Shown here piece after piece: positions 50,094-58,914 of a stretch of 64,000 nt of DNA. The stretch comes from JBLNDJ01 sp050261515 (GTDB taxonomy: Bacteria; Acidobacteriota; Terriglobia; Bryobacterales; Bryobacteraceae). The notes beneath the pieces were generated by a model. It saw nothing but the letters and a program-made list of their open reading frames with translations, had not been told where the DNA came from and did no database searches. The translations under genes were made by a program, and so were the position numbers. The stretch spans positions 58,599 to 122,598 of the forward strand of contig JBLNDJ010000051.1 of NCBI GenBank assembly GCA_050261515.1, in the 5' to 3' direction. Positions within the stretch are counted from its first letter, which is position 1, and each line of letters begins with the position of its first letter.

Positions 50094-51383
50094 TCAGATG
50101 CCGCTGCCGTCGCGGCCGTAGGTGTGTATTCCGCACTCCAGCTTCTGGCCGGCCCAGCGGCCGGAGCGCGGGTTTGACGGGTCCGCCGGCAGCTTCGTGC
50201 ATGGCTGGCAGCCGATGCTCGTGTAGCCCTGGTCGTAGAGCGGCAGGTGTTCGATCTCGTTCACCGCCAGGTACGCCCGAATTTCCTTCGCCGTCCAATA
50301 CGCCAGCGGGTTCACCTTCAGGAGCGTCTTTCCGCCGGGCAGCGTGTGCGGCTCCTTCTGCGGGATGTTGGCGCGCGCCGGAGAATCGGCGCGGCGCAGC
50401 CCGGTGAACCACACGTCGTACTCCTCGAGCGCCTTCGCGAGCGGCGCCACTTTTCGCATCTCGCAGCAGTAATCCGGCGCGTCGCTGTAGAGTTTCCCGT
50501 AGCGGGCTTCCTGCTCCGCCACGGACAACTCCGGCGTCACGTTAATCAGGTTCAGGTTCCATGCGCGCGCCATGCGGTCGCGGTAGGCGTAGGTTTCGGG
50601 GAAATGGTAGCCGGTGTCGATGAACAGCACGGGGATATCGGGCCGCGTCTTTCGGATCATGTCCAGCAGCACGATGCCGTTGGCCTGAAAGCTGCACGTA
50701 ATGCACGGCCTGGCGGCCTTCTCGAGCACGGAGCGGATCAGCGCCTCGGCATCCCGGCCCAGAATCGCGTCGAGAATCTCGCTCGCGCCGGCTTCATCGC
50801 CCTCGCGCAGGCGCTCGAGCGCGCCCGAATCCACGGCCTGGCGCCACAGCCGCTTGCGCGTTTCGAAATCCGGGAAGCGGGCCGAAACTTCAGGCCGCCG
50901 CTGCCCCAGCATCTCGAGAAACCGCGCGTACTCAGGCCCCAGTTCGCTCGCGAAACGGTCGCGCAGCCGCGATGCCAGCGCCGGGCTGCGGCCGCTCGAC
51001 GACACCGCCACCACCAGGTCGCCCTGCCGGTGAATCGCCGGGTAGATGAAACGGGAATGGTCCGAATCGTCCACCGCGCTCACCAGCACGCCGCGCGCCT
51101 CGGCCTCCTCCCACACGCGAGTGTTCAGCTCCGCGTCGCGCGTGGCCGAAACAACCAGGAAATGGCCTTCGAGCGCGCCTTCGCGGTACCCGGCGGCTTG
51201 CCACGCGATCCGTCCGTCCTTCCATAGCGGCTCGAGCTCCGGACGGAGCCGCGGACTCAGAACGGTCACCCGCGCCCCTGCCTCGACGAGGCCGCGTACG
51301 CGCTCGACGGCCGACCAGCGGTCGCCGATCACGAGGCAGCGCTTCCCCGCGAGATTCAGCAGGACCGGGTAATAGCAGCTCAT
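50094..51383 (-). CDS. Fusion: precorrin-2 dehydrogenase/ferrochelatase domain + APS/PAPS reductase
   Basis: The 429-residue protein starts at ATG 51383, overlapping the sulfite reductase stop by four bases. Residues ~1-200 are a Met8/CysG-N domain: 'YYPVLLNLAGKRCLVIGDRW', 'RVTVLSPRL', 'LVVSATRDAELN', 'FIYPAIHRQGDLVVAVSSSG'. Residues ~205-429 are CysH: 'CITCSFQANGIVLLDMI', 'VLFIDTGYHFPETYAYRDRM', 'DYCCEMRKVAPL', 'SIGCQPCT', and the C-terminal 'ECGIHTYG' with the redox Cys. The paired CC and CxxC motifs indicate a [4Fe-4S] cluster and therefore APS preference. The first domain makes siroheme for sulfite reductase and the second makes sulfite, so two steps of one pathway are joined in one chain. 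Confidence 0.9.
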   Translation of the reverse strand: MSCYYPVLLNLAGKRCLVIGDRWSAVERVRGLVEAGARVTVLSPRLRPELEPLWKDGRIAWQAAGYREGALEGHFLVVSATRDAELNTRVWEEAEARGVLVSAVDDSDHSRFIYPAIHRQGDLVVAVSSSGRSPALASRLRDRFASELGPEYARFLEMLGQRRPEVSARFPDFETRKRLWRQAVDSGALERLREGDEAGASEILDAILGRDAEALIRSVLEKAARPCITCSFQANGIVLLDMIRKTRPDIPVLFIDTGYHFPETYAYRDRMARAWNLNLINVTPELSVAEQEARYGKLYSDAPDYCCEMRKVAPLAKALEEYDVWFTGLRRADSPARANIPQKEPHTLPGGKTLLKVNPLAYWTAKEIRAYLAVNEIEHLPLYDQGYTSIGCQPCTKLPADPSNPRSGRWAGQKLECGIHTYGRDGSGI

Positions 51384-53044
51384 CCGGCAACCTCGAGTAC
51401 GCCGCGCAGCGCCTCCCGGCCCGCGCGGTGGCAGAAGTCGCCGAAGCGCTCGCCCGTGTGCCGCTCGCGCCGGTACACATCGAACACCGGAGCCAGCAGC
51501 GCGCCGATCTCCTTCGTGCGCACGTTTTCGGCGAACACGAATCCGAGCCGCGTACCCGTGTGCGATGCCCCGAGATAGACCGCGTACCGGTCCACGCTGG
51601 TGCCCACGATGCCGATCTCCGCCGTGTACGGCCGCGCGCATCCGTTCGGGCAGCCCGTGATGCGCACCACGACCGATTCACGGTCGAGCCGGTTCGCCGC
51701 CAGGCTCGCGTGAACCTGCCGCAGGATGTCCGGCAGCGCCCGCTCCGCCTCGGTGATCGCGAGCCCGCAAGTGGGCAGCGCCGGGCACGCGAGGCTGTCC
51801 CGGACCACCGGCAGCAGCCGCGCCGGCAGCGGAATGCCGTAGCAGCGCAGCGCCGCCTCTACCGCGTCCCGGTCGCGGTCGCGTATTCCGGTGAGCAGGA
51901 TGTTCTGCTGCGGCGTGAGCCGTACGCCGGGCTTGAACTGCGTCACGAGATCGCGCAGCGCGGTGCGCAGCGGCGTATCGGCGCTGTCCTTGATGCGCCC
52001 GGCCGCGACGTGCAGCCCCAGGAAATACGTTCCCGGCCCCTCGGGATGCCAGCCCAGATGATCGTGCTCGTTATCCCAACAGAGCGGTTCCGGATCGTCG
52101 AACCGCGCCCCCACGCGCGATTCCAACTCGGCGCGGAACCGCTCCACGCCCCAATCCTCGAGGATGTATTTCAGCCGCGCGAACTTCCGGTTCTCGCGAT
52201 TGCCGTAATCGCGATGGATCGTGACCGCCGCTTCGACGGCGCGCGCGAGCAGTTCGGGCGCCACCGTGCAGACCGGATCGGCAAGCTTCGGATGCGTCGC
52301 CTTCACGCCGGGGCTCATGCCCAAACCGCCGCCCGCCAGCAGCGTGAACCCCACAATCGTGCCGGCGCTCAGAACCGGAACGACGCCGAGGTCGTTCGTG
52401 TAAACGTCGATACAGTTATCGCCCGGAGGCGCGAGTCCGACCTTGAACTTCCGAGGCAGGTACGCCGCTCCGTAGAGCGGCTCCTCGCACGGCGCCGTTT
52501 CGGCCGCGGCGGCCTTCTCGCCGTCGATCCAGACTTCGTAATACGCGCGCGTTTTCGGTTTGAGCATCGCCCCGAGCTTGCGGGCGTGCTCCTGCATCAC
52601 GTCGCGGACGCCCGGAACCGGCGCGGGGCAGCACGTCACGTTCCGCACCACGTCGCCGCAGGCCGCGAGCGTCGTCAGCAGGTTCTGATTGAGCGTCCGG
52701 ATGACCGCCGGCAGGTCGCTCTTGCCCACGCGGTGATACTGTATGTCCTGCCGCGTCGTGATCCGCAGGCCGCCGTCGCCCACGCTCGAGGCGATCCCGT
52801 CGAGCGCGAGATACTGGCTGGGCGTCAGCACCCCGCCCGGGATGCCCACGCGAACCATCTGGCTGTACTCGTAACCCTGGCCGGCCCTGCGGCCGTCGCG
52901 GTCGCTCTGCTGATAGACGCCGTGGAACTTGAGGACCTGAACGGTCTGCTTCGTGAAGTTCGGCGCCGGCAGGCTGAGCTCCTCGACGATCGTCCCCCGC
53001 AGGTGACGGCTGTTCTCTTTCACTGCTTCGGATGGCGACGGCAT
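51380..53044 (-). CDS. Sulfite reductase, siroheme/[4Fe-4S] hemoprotein (NirA/Sir type)
   Basis: The 554-residue enzyme reduces sulfite to sulfide with six electrons. It has two nitrite/sulfite-reductase half-domains: 'FKFHG'-type start near 38 and 'GGLRITTRQDIQYHRVGKSD', 'AACGDVVRNVTCCPAPV', then 'LTPQQNILLTGIRDRDRDAV'. The cluster ligands are 'LACPALPTCGLAI' (Cys-x5-Cys) and 'ITGCPNGCARPYTAEIGIVG' (Cys-x3-Cys). It has no flavoprotein partner (CysJ) nearby, so ferredoxin is the likely donor. The ATG at 53044 lies two bases after the SUMT stop, and its own stop overlaps the next gene. Nitrite reduction is less likely given the cysH neighbour. Confidence 0.93.
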   Translation of the reverse strand: MPSPSEAVKENSRHLRGTIVEELSLPAPNFTKQTVQVLKFHGVYQQSDRDGRRAGQGYEYSQMVRVGIPGGVLTPSQYLALDGIASSVGDGGLRITTRQDIQYHRVGKSDLPAVIRTLNQNLLTTLAACGDVVRNVTCCPAPVPGVRDVMQEHARKLGAMLKPKTRAYYEVWIDGEKAAAAETAPCEEPLYGAAYLPRKFKVGLAPPGDNCIDVYTNDLGVVPVLSAGTIVGFTLLAGGGLGMSPGVKATHPKLADPVCTVAPELLARAVEAAVTIHRDYGNRENRKFARLKYILEDWGVERFRAELESRVGARFDDPEPLCWDNEHDHLGWHPEGPGTYFLGLHVAAGRIKDSADTPLRTALRDLVTQFKPGVRLTPQQNILLTGIRDRDRDAVEAALRCYGIPLPARLLPVVRDSLACPALPTCGLAITEAERALPDILRQVHASLAANRLDRESVVVRITGCPNGCARPYTAEIGIVGTSVDRYAVYLGASHTGTRLGFVFAENVRTKEIGALLAPVFDVYRRERHTGERFGDFCHRAGREALRGVLEVAG

Positions 53045-53046
53045 CT

Positions 53047-53793
53047 CTATTCCCCTTCCACCGCGAGTTCCGCGTACCGGACCAGCTCTTCGCGCAGCCC
53101 GACTACCTCGCCCGCCACGAACACCGCGGGCGCTTCCACTTCGACCTTTCCAGCCGCGACCTCCGCCAGCGTCGAGGTGACCACGCGCTCGTCGCGCGTC
53201 GTGCCGCGCTCGATGAACGCCACGGGCTCGGCGGCGTTCCGCCCCGCGCGGATCAGCTCGCTCGCGATCCCGGCGCGCCCCGCCACGCCCATCAGGATGA
53301 CCAGCGTGTCCACGCCCGCGAGCCGCGTCCAGTCGATCTCCCCGCCGCGCCCGCAATGTCCCGCCACGACGGCGAACGACCGCGCCACGCCGCGAAACGT
53401 CACCGGAATGCCCGCCGCCTCCGGCACCGCGACGGCCGCGCTCACGCCGGGAACGATTTCGACGTCGATGCCGCGCTCCGCCAGCGCGCGCCACTCCTCG
53501 CCGCCGCGCCCGAACACGCACGGGTCGCCGCCTTTGAGCCGCGCCACGGTCCTGCCGCGCTCCGCGTGCCGGATCATCTGTTCGAGAATGCGCGCCTGAA
53601 TTTCTTCCTGCTCGCCCGCGTGCTTGCCTGCGTAAATGAGTTCGGCGCCGGGGCCGGCCTGGGCCAGAATCTCGGGCGTGATGAGGCGGTCGTACAGCAC
53701 GACGTCCGCGCTGCGCAGGATGCGGAGCGCCTTCACGGTCAGAAGGTCGAGCGCTCCGGGGCCGGCACCCACCAGATAGACCTTTCCGCTCAA
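53047..53793 (-). CDS. cobA: Uroporphyrinogen-III C-methyltransferase (SUMT)
   Basis: SUMT adds two methyl groups to uroporphyrinogen III, giving precorrin-2, the siroheme precursor. The 248-residue protein has 'VYLVGAGPGALDLLTVKALR', 'ADVVLYDRLITPEIL', 'YAGKHAGE', 'VARLKGGDPCVFGRGGEEW', 'VPGVSAAVAVPEAAGIPVT' and 'TLVILMGV'. The start is TTG 53793, backed by a strong GGAGGTAAG. It is the first gene of the operon cobA-sir-(cysG domain/cysH), so precorrin-2 made here is oxidised and metallated by the fusion protein and inserted in the sulfite reductase. Confidence 0.95.
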   Translation of the reverse strand: MSGKVYLVGAGPGALDLLTVKALRILRSADVVLYDRLITPEILAQAGPGAELIYAGKHAGEQEEIQARILEQMIRHAERGRTVARLKGGDPCVFGRGGEEWRALAERGIDVEIVPGVSAAVAVPEAAGIPVTFRGVARSFAVVAGHCGRGGEIDWTRLAGVDTLVILMGVAGRAGIASELIRAGRNAAEPVAFIERGTTRDERVVTSTLAEVAAGKVEVEAPAVFVAGEVVGLREELVRYAELAVEGE

Positions 53794-53820
53794 GAACTTA
53801 CCTCCGTCATAGCCCGAATA

Positions 53821-53848
53821 CGATCATTATATACGATAATGTCGATCG
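53821..53848 (-). promoter_or_regulatory. Promoter and possible operator of the sulfur operon
   Basis: On the reverse strand a consensus TATAAT (53831-53826) lies about 30 bases before the TTG start of cobA. CATTAT (53825-53830) and ATAATG (53836-53841) make a short inverted repeat over it, flanked by CGAT/ATCG. The -35 is poor. The regulator is unknown. Confidence 0.5.
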
Positions 53849-53896
53849 AAATAGTAGGCAGAACCTGGTCCGCGGACGGCCCCAAGTCGCCCCGGA

Positions 53897-55792
53897 CTAG
53901 AACACCGGCTTACCTTCCATCCCCGGCGCGGGTGGGATCCCGAACTCAGCCAGCAGCGTGACGGTCAGGTCGGCGAGCCGCGGCGCATCCACTTTGCTCT
54001 TGCGGTTGCTGATGAAAACCCCGGGCACCAGCTCGGCTGCGATGCAGTGGTCGCCGCGCCACTCGTCCTTGTTGTCCTCGACCATGTCCCTGGTCACCGT
54101 GCCGAGCGCGCTCTGCCACGAAGACCTGTACCCGGCCGCCCACCCCACGATCAGCTCGGGCGCGCCGGCGGCGGCCTCGCCATGGTAGACCTGGCTTGCG
54201 CGGTACACCTTCGCCGTGACCGCGGCGCCGTTGGCCGGATCGCGCAACTCCTCCAGCCGCTTCGCGATCGTCTCGACGATCTCGTCCGCCTCGCGTCCCG
54301 GCTTCACGATGCCGTACTTCTCGCGCCCCGCCAGGTTCAGGTAAATCGAATTCAATCCGAGCGCGTAGGCCTGCGTGCGCGACCAGTCCACGTGCGCGAA
54401 CATCTCGCCCTCGCCGATGCTCTCCGGGCGATCGAGCGCGAGGAACCCCTCGTTGTAGAGCCACGTGTTCACGTTCACGGCGCGGTCGAAGGTGGAAAAG
54501 CCGTGGTCGGAGATGACCATGATGGTCGCGTCGCCCGCCTTCGCCATCACGCGGCCCAGTTCGTCATCCACCAGCTTGTAGGTCCGGAGCAGCTCGTCTT
54601 CGTACTTGCCCCAGAGCATGTGCGAATCCTGGTCCACGCCGAGGAAATGGAAGAAGAGCACGCCCGATCGCATCTGGTCGAACGCGCGGTGAAACACCGC
54701 GAAGTGCTCGCGCGCGACGAGCCTGCTCTGCTGCCGGTACTCCTCGCGGTTGAGCGCGCCCTGCCGCAGCGCCGCCGTGTCCTCGGCGATCCCCTGCGTG
54801 TAATACGGCCCGACGGCCTCGGCCAGCTCGCGGCTGAATGACGGCGGAGTCGAGATGGGGAGGTCCGGGTCCGAGGGGTCGATGTTCACCGGCGAAACGT
54901 AAACCTGGAAATCCGGATGGAACTTCTTCGCGTAGATGCGGAACATGCCCGCCGCGGTCTTCAGGCCGGGAATGATCGGGAACCGCGCGCGCACCCACTT
55001 CGACCACTCGCCCTCGCGCAGGATGAACCGCTCGCCGCCGCTCTCGAAGATGGCAGCGGGGTTCGAGGGATCGCGCCGCACCTCCACGGTCACGGTCGAG
55101 CGCGCGCGGTCCTTGCGCAGCGTGTTCTCGGGCCCCTCAACGACGAGCGTCACGTGGTCGTCCTTCAGCTCCACCGGCACGATGCGGCCGCCCGCCACCT
55201 CGCGGGCCGTCTCGAGCGGGTAATCCGTGTAGAACGTGAACGTGCCGAACGTGCCGCGCATGTCGGGCGTCCCCATGCCCGAGAGCGTGTGCGACTTCGT
55301 CTCGACCGGCGGAAAATTGTTCGGCATGCGGACGAGCGTCGCCGGCACGCCGTGCTCGTCCATGATCTGCCAGAACGCGCGGCCCTTGCGGAACATGCGG
55401 ACGCGCCCGCTCGAGAGCGGAATCTCGTAGGCGCCGAGCGAGAGCGTGCGGGACGGCGGCTCGATGTCGGCCATGGACGAAATCGGCGCCAGCGTCTTCG
55501 GGTCGCGGTGCACGAAGTCGTAAATCCCGTGCCCGCCCGGGTTCATGCCGGTGGTGAACGTGGACCACGCCACCGGGCTCTGCGGCGGAATCGTCGTGCC
55601 GAGCCGCTTGAAATCGCCCTGCTGCCGCAGCCGCTTCAGGTTCGGCAGCGCGTCCCAGTGGCGTTCGACGAAGCCGGGGTCCATCGCGTCGATGCCGAGG
55701 ACGATGACGCGCTTGCCGTTGGCCGAAGGCAGCGCCGTGCACGAAGCGAGCAGAATCGCAGACAGCGCGACAAGGAAAATGCGGAACTTCAT
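53897..55792 (-). CDS. Lipoprotein of the type I phosphodiesterase/nucleotide pyrophosphatase family
   Basis: The 631-residue protein has a lipoprotein signal with lipobox LASC (Cys18). The alkaline-phosphatase-superfamily core is complete: first metal Asp in 'VIVLGIDAMDPGFVERHW', nucleophile region 'PPQSPVAWSTFTTGMNPGGH', 'FLGVDQDSHMLWGKYEDELL' (Asp, His), 'IMVISDHGFSTFDRAVNVN' (Asp-His) and 'EWRGDHCIAAELVPG' (His). Relatives hydrolyse phosphodiesters or remove phosphate-linked groups from glycans and nucleotides. It is anchored facing the periplasm. It is the third gene of an operon with a hybrid histidine kinase and another superfamily member. Confidence 0.88.
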   Translation of the reverse strand: MKFRIFLVALSAILLASCTALPSANGKRVIVLGIDAMDPGFVERHWDALPNLKRLRQQGDFKRLGTTIPPQSPVAWSTFTTGMNPGGHGIYDFVHRDPKTLAPISSMADIEPPSRTLSLGAYEIPLSSGRVRMFRKGRAFWQIMDEHGVPATLVRMPNNFPPVETKSHTLSGMGTPDMRGTFGTFTFYTDYPLETAREVAGGRIVPVELKDDHVTLVVEGPENTLRKDRARSTVTVEVRRDPSNPAAIFESGGERFILREGEWSKWVRARFPIIPGLKTAAGMFRIYAKKFHPDFQVYVSPVNIDPSDPDLPISTPPSFSRELAEAVGPYYTQGIAEDTAALRQGALNREEYRQQSRLVAREHFAVFHRAFDQMRSGVLFFHFLGVDQDSHMLWGKYEDELLRTYKLVDDELGRVMAKAGDATIMVISDHGFSTFDRAVNVNTWLYNEGFLALDRPESIGEGEMFAHVDWSRTQAYALGLNSIYLNLAGREKYGIVKPGREADEIVETIAKRLEELRDPANGAAVTAKVYRASQVYHGEAAAGAPELIVGWAAGYRSSWQSALGTVTRDMVEDNKDEWRGDHCIAAELVPGVFISNRKSKVDAPRLADLTVTLLAEFGIPPAPGMEGKPVF

Positions 55793-55802
55793 CGGGCGCG
55801 CG

Positions 55803-56648
55803 TCACCGCAGCTTCCCTTCGACGAACGGCACCTCGAACACCTTCTCGTGATGAATCGGGCCGTGGCCGAAAAAACCTTCCTCGCCGAAGAGCTCGCCGT
55901 GATCGGAAGTGATCGTGATGTAGGTGTTCTTGGGGACCAGGTCGAACAGCTCTTCCACAACCCCGTCCAGATATTTCACCGCCGCCACCTGCCGCGCGCG
56001 CAGTTCATCGAGCTTTTTCTGGTCGAAGAACTTGTCCTTCTTCCGCCGCACCAGCTTCCCGCCCACGACCTGATCGTCCAGGTGCTTGAACACGCCGTGC
56101 ACACCGCTGATGCGCGGCCACTGGTCGCGCGGCTCGTCGGGCAGCGCGTAGGGGTAGTGCGTTTCGCCCACGTTGAGCAGGTAGAATGACGGCCGGTCCT
56201 TCGGGAACCGCATTTCCGCCAGCATCGCGCGCATGTCGTTGTGCTTGTCCATGAGCGTGAACGTGTCGAACCCCACGTTGACGGGCGTGCGCGGGTTCAG
56301 CACCGGCAGCGAAACCATCGCGTGCGTGCGGTAGCCGAGGGTATCCTTCAGAAACGGCGGCAGGTACAGCCGCGGGATCAGCGATTTGAATTCGAAGTCC
56401 GAGCACCCGAGCCGCTCGTTGAACTTCAGGAAATCCTTCTTGTAATACTCCGAGGCGAACACGTGCGACGGGTTCACGTGCGGCATGAGGCCCATCAGCA
56501 GGTTGTAGTGCGAGGGCGCCGTCCAGGACGCGTAGGACCACCGCCGCTCCACGCGCCCCAGCTTCCTTATCACGCGCGGCCGCGCGGCGATGAAGGAATC
56601 GTAGCGGCAGCTATCGAACACGACTACGACGTAGTTGTTGCGTTTCAC
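55803..56648 (-). CDS. Sulfatase-like (alkaline phosphatase superfamily) cytoplasmic protein without the formylglycine Cys
   Basis: The 281-residue protein begins 'NYVVVVFDSCRYDSFIAARP' (metal Asp) and has 'WSYASWTAPSHYNLLMGLMP', 'YLLNVGETHYPYALPDEPRD' and 'ITSDHGELFGEEGFFGHGPI' (Asp-His, His). At the position of the sulfatase Cys/Ser-x-Pro-x-Arg motif it has T-A-P-S-H, so it cannot carry formylglycine; Thr would be the nucleophile, as in phosphatases and phosphoglycerol transferases. It is shorter than true sulfatases and has no signal peptide. It overlaps the kinase gene by four bases (ATGA). The substrate is unknown. Confidence 0.8.
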   Translation of the reverse strand: MKRNNYVVVVFDSCRYDSFIAARPRVIRKLGRVERRWSYASWTAPSHYNLLMGLMPHVNPSHVFASEYYKKDFLKFNERLGCSDFEFKSLIPRLYLPPFLKDTLGYRTHAMVSLPVLNPRTPVNVGFDTFTLMDKHNDMRAMLAEMRFPKDRPSFYLLNVGETHYPYALPDEPRDQWPRISGVHGVFKHLDDQVVGGKLVRRKKDKFFDQKKLDELRARQVAAVKYLDGVVEELFDLVPKNTYITITSDHGELFGEEGFFGHGPIHHEKVFEVPFVEGKLR

Positions 56649-58843
56649 TGAGAATCACCGATTATACCGTGCAGCACTTCGCGGATCTTTTCGGCCAGCG
56701 CGCGGGGCGAGAACGGCTTCTGAAGATAGGCCGCCTCCTGCGCGAGCACGCCGTGCCGCGTGGCAACCTCGTCGGAGTAGCCCGACATGAACAAGGTCGG
56801 GATGCCCGGGCGCGCCGCCGCGACGCGGTCCGCCAGTTCGCGGCCGGTCATGGCCGGCATCACGAGGTCGGTCACGATGATGTCCACGTCGCCCGAGTGC
56901 TCGGAGAGCACAGTCAGCGCCTCGTCGCCGCTCGCGGCCACGAGCACCGTGTATCCGTAGTGGCGCAGCACGTCGCTGGTAAAGCGCCGGACCTCTTCCT
57001 GATCCTCCACCACCAGCACCGTCTCGGTGCCGCCGGGCGTGGCGGCCGTCTCGCCCAGCGCGGAGGTGGGCAGCCCTCCCTTGGTCGCGGGCAGGTACAC
57101 CTTGAACGTCGAGCCGCGGCCAAGTTCGCTGTAGACCCCGATCCATCCGCCTGTCTGCGTGACGATTCCGTAGCACGTGGAAAGCCCCAGGCCCGTGCCC
57201 GATCCCTTCGGCTTCGTCGTGAAGAACGGCTCGAAGATGCGCGCCCGCGTGCCTGCGTCCATCCCGACGCCCGTGTCGCTGACCGAGAGCAGGATGTACG
57301 GCCCCGGCTTCATCCCGTGATGCTGCGCGGCGACGTGGGCATCCACCTGCACGTTCGCCGTCTCGATGATCAGCCTGCCGCCGCCCGGCATGGCGTCGCG
57401 CGCGTTCACCACCAGGTTCAGCAGCACCTGCTGCATCGCCCCGGGGTCGGCCATCACGGGCCAGAGCGCGCCATCGAGCACGGTCGAGAAGAACACGTCC
57501 TCGCCCACCAGGCGCTCGAACATTTTTTCGGCGTCGTTGATGATCGCGTTCAGGTCGAGCACGCGCGGCTGCACCACCTGCCTGCGGCTGAAGGTCAGAA
57601 GCTGGCGCGTGAGGGCGCTCGCGCGCTCGCCCGCTTTCTTTACTTCGGAGACGCTGTCCCAGACCGGATGCGACGGCTCGAGCGTGCTGAGCACCAGTTC
57701 GCTGTAGCCGATGATGACCGTCAGCAGGTTGTTGAAATCGTGCGCGACCCCGCCCGCCAGACGCCCTATACTCTCGAGCTTCTGCGCCTCGCGGAACTGC
57801 TCTTCCAGGCGCCGGTACTCGGTGACGTCCTGCACCGTGCCGATGATCCGCGTGATGCGCCCGGCGTCGTCGAAAGACGCCTCGGCGTGCTCGCGCACAA
57901 TGCGGCGGCCGCCGCCGGGGAGCACAATGCGGTGATCGATATCGTAGGGCTTGCCGGTCGCGAGCGTCTCGTCAGCCGCCGCCCGGCAGCGCTCGCGGTC
58001 TTCGGGCGCCACCGATTTGTAGAACCGGTCTCGCGTGAGCGGGCCGTCGTCCGGGCTGAGACCGAAGATCCGGTAGGCTTCCTCGGACCATTCGAGTTGC
58101 TCGGTGGCCGGATCGAGCTCCCAATGCCCCAGCGACGCCATGCGGTGAGCGCGCGCCAGCCTCGCCTCGCTCTTCTTAAGCTCAGCTTCGGCCTTCCGGC
58201 GCTCGGTGATGTCCTCGTTTATGATCACCACGCCGCCGACGCGTCCGGATTCGTCGAACACCGGAACGGCGGAATTGCTGATGACCCTGTGAGAGCCGTC
58301 GAAGCAATCGACCTCGATGATCTGGTCGAGCGAGATCATCCCCGCCAGCGCGCGCATGGACGCCCACTCCTGGCGGGGCACCGGCTGCCCGGTATCGGCC
58401 CAGTGGCCCCGAGCCTTATAGTCGCCGAACCCCTCGCGCCCGGGCTCGTTGGTTCCTCCCCAGATCCTCACGGCGGCGGTGTTGCACATCAGGATCTTGC
58501 CCTCGGTGTTCATGAACCAGATGCCCACCGGAAGAGATTCGAGGAGGGCCTGGAGCTTGCTCTCGCTTTCCTGGAACCGCCGCGCCATCACCAGCGCGCG
58601 GATCTCGGCCGCCAGCAGCCGGGGTTCCACCGGCGCCTCGAGCCGCGTTTCGGAGCCGCCCTCCGGCCCTCCCGCGGCGATGTGTATCCCGGCCGCGTTG
58701 TGCCGCACAACGGCATCGGGCTCCGCCTCGGATGCCCCCGCCCCCTCCGCCACCGCGAATCCGCTCTCGCGCAATGCCGCCGCGTAGCTGCAATCGCCCG
58801 CATCCCGGTCGCGCGCGTAGAGAACGGAAATTCTCGTCTCCAT
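56645..58843 (-). CDS. Hybrid histidine kinase with two PAS domains and a C-terminal receiver
   Basis: I use ATG 58843; an ATG at 58891 is possible but would lie 24 bases from the divergent gene. The 732-residue protein has an N-terminal ~85 residues resembling a degenerate receiver. PAS 1 follows (~95-215, 'LPVGIWFMNTEGKILMCNTA'), then PAS 2 (~235-345, 'SLGHWELDPATEQLEWSEEA'). HisKA comes next with the phospho-His in 'LAGGVAHDFNNLLTVIIGYS', then HATPase_c ('VVNARDAMPGGGRLII', 'SVSDTGVGMD', 'GTGLGLSTCYGIV'). The last domain is a receiver (~610-725) with Asp in 'DIIVTDLVMPAMTG' and Lys in 'LQKPFSP'. No membrane helix is present, so it senses a cytoplasmic cue. No response regulator with DNA-binding domain is adjacent. 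Confidence 0.93.
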   Translation of the reverse strand: METRISVLYARDRDAGDCSYAAALRESGFAVAEGAGASEAEPDAVVRHNAAGIHIAAGGPEGGSETRLEAPVEPRLLAAEIRALVMARRFQESESKLQALLESLPVGIWFMNTEGKILMCNTAAVRIWGGTNEPGREGFGDYKARGHWADTGQPVPRQEWASMRALAGMISLDQIIEVDCFDGSHRVISNSAVPVFDESGRVGGVVIINEDITERRKAEAELKKSEARLARAHRMASLGHWELDPATEQLEWSEEAYRIFGLSPDDGPLTRDRFYKSVAPEDRERCRAAADETLATGKPYDIDHRIVLPGGGRRIVREHAEASFDDAGRITRIIGTVQDVTEYRRLEEQFREAQKLESIGRLAGGVAHDFNNLLTVIIGYSELVLSTLEPSHPVWDSVSEVKKAGERASALTRQLLTFSRRQVVQPRVLDLNAIINDAEKMFERLVGEDVFFSTVLDGALWPVMADPGAMQQVLLNLVVNARDAMPGGGRLIIETANVQVDAHVAAQHHGMKPGPYILLSVSDTGVGMDAGTRARIFEPFFTTKPKGSGTGLGLSTCYGIVTQTGGWIGVYSELGRGSTFKVYLPATKGGLPTSALGETAATPGGTETVLVVEDQEEVRRFTSDVLRHYGYTVLVAASGDEALTVLSEHSGDVDIIVTDLVMPAMTGRELADRVAAARPGIPTLFMSGYSDEVATRHGVLAQEAAYLQKPFSPRALAEKIREVLHGIIGDSQ

Positions 58844-58914
58844 ATTTGGGGGGAGGGAAACCCCACCCAGCCTCACAATTCTAGCAGCCATACGCGAGAG
58901 GTTATAATCCCTCC

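Noticed and set aside
51380..53044. Assimilatory nitrite reductase (nirA)
   Set aside because: The family is shared, but the operon partners (APS reductase, siroheme synthesis) favour sulfite; there is no nitrate gene nearby.
55803..56648. Annotation as a true sulfatase
   Set aside because: The formylglycine motif is T-A-P-S-H instead of C/S-x-P-x-R, and there is no signal peptide.
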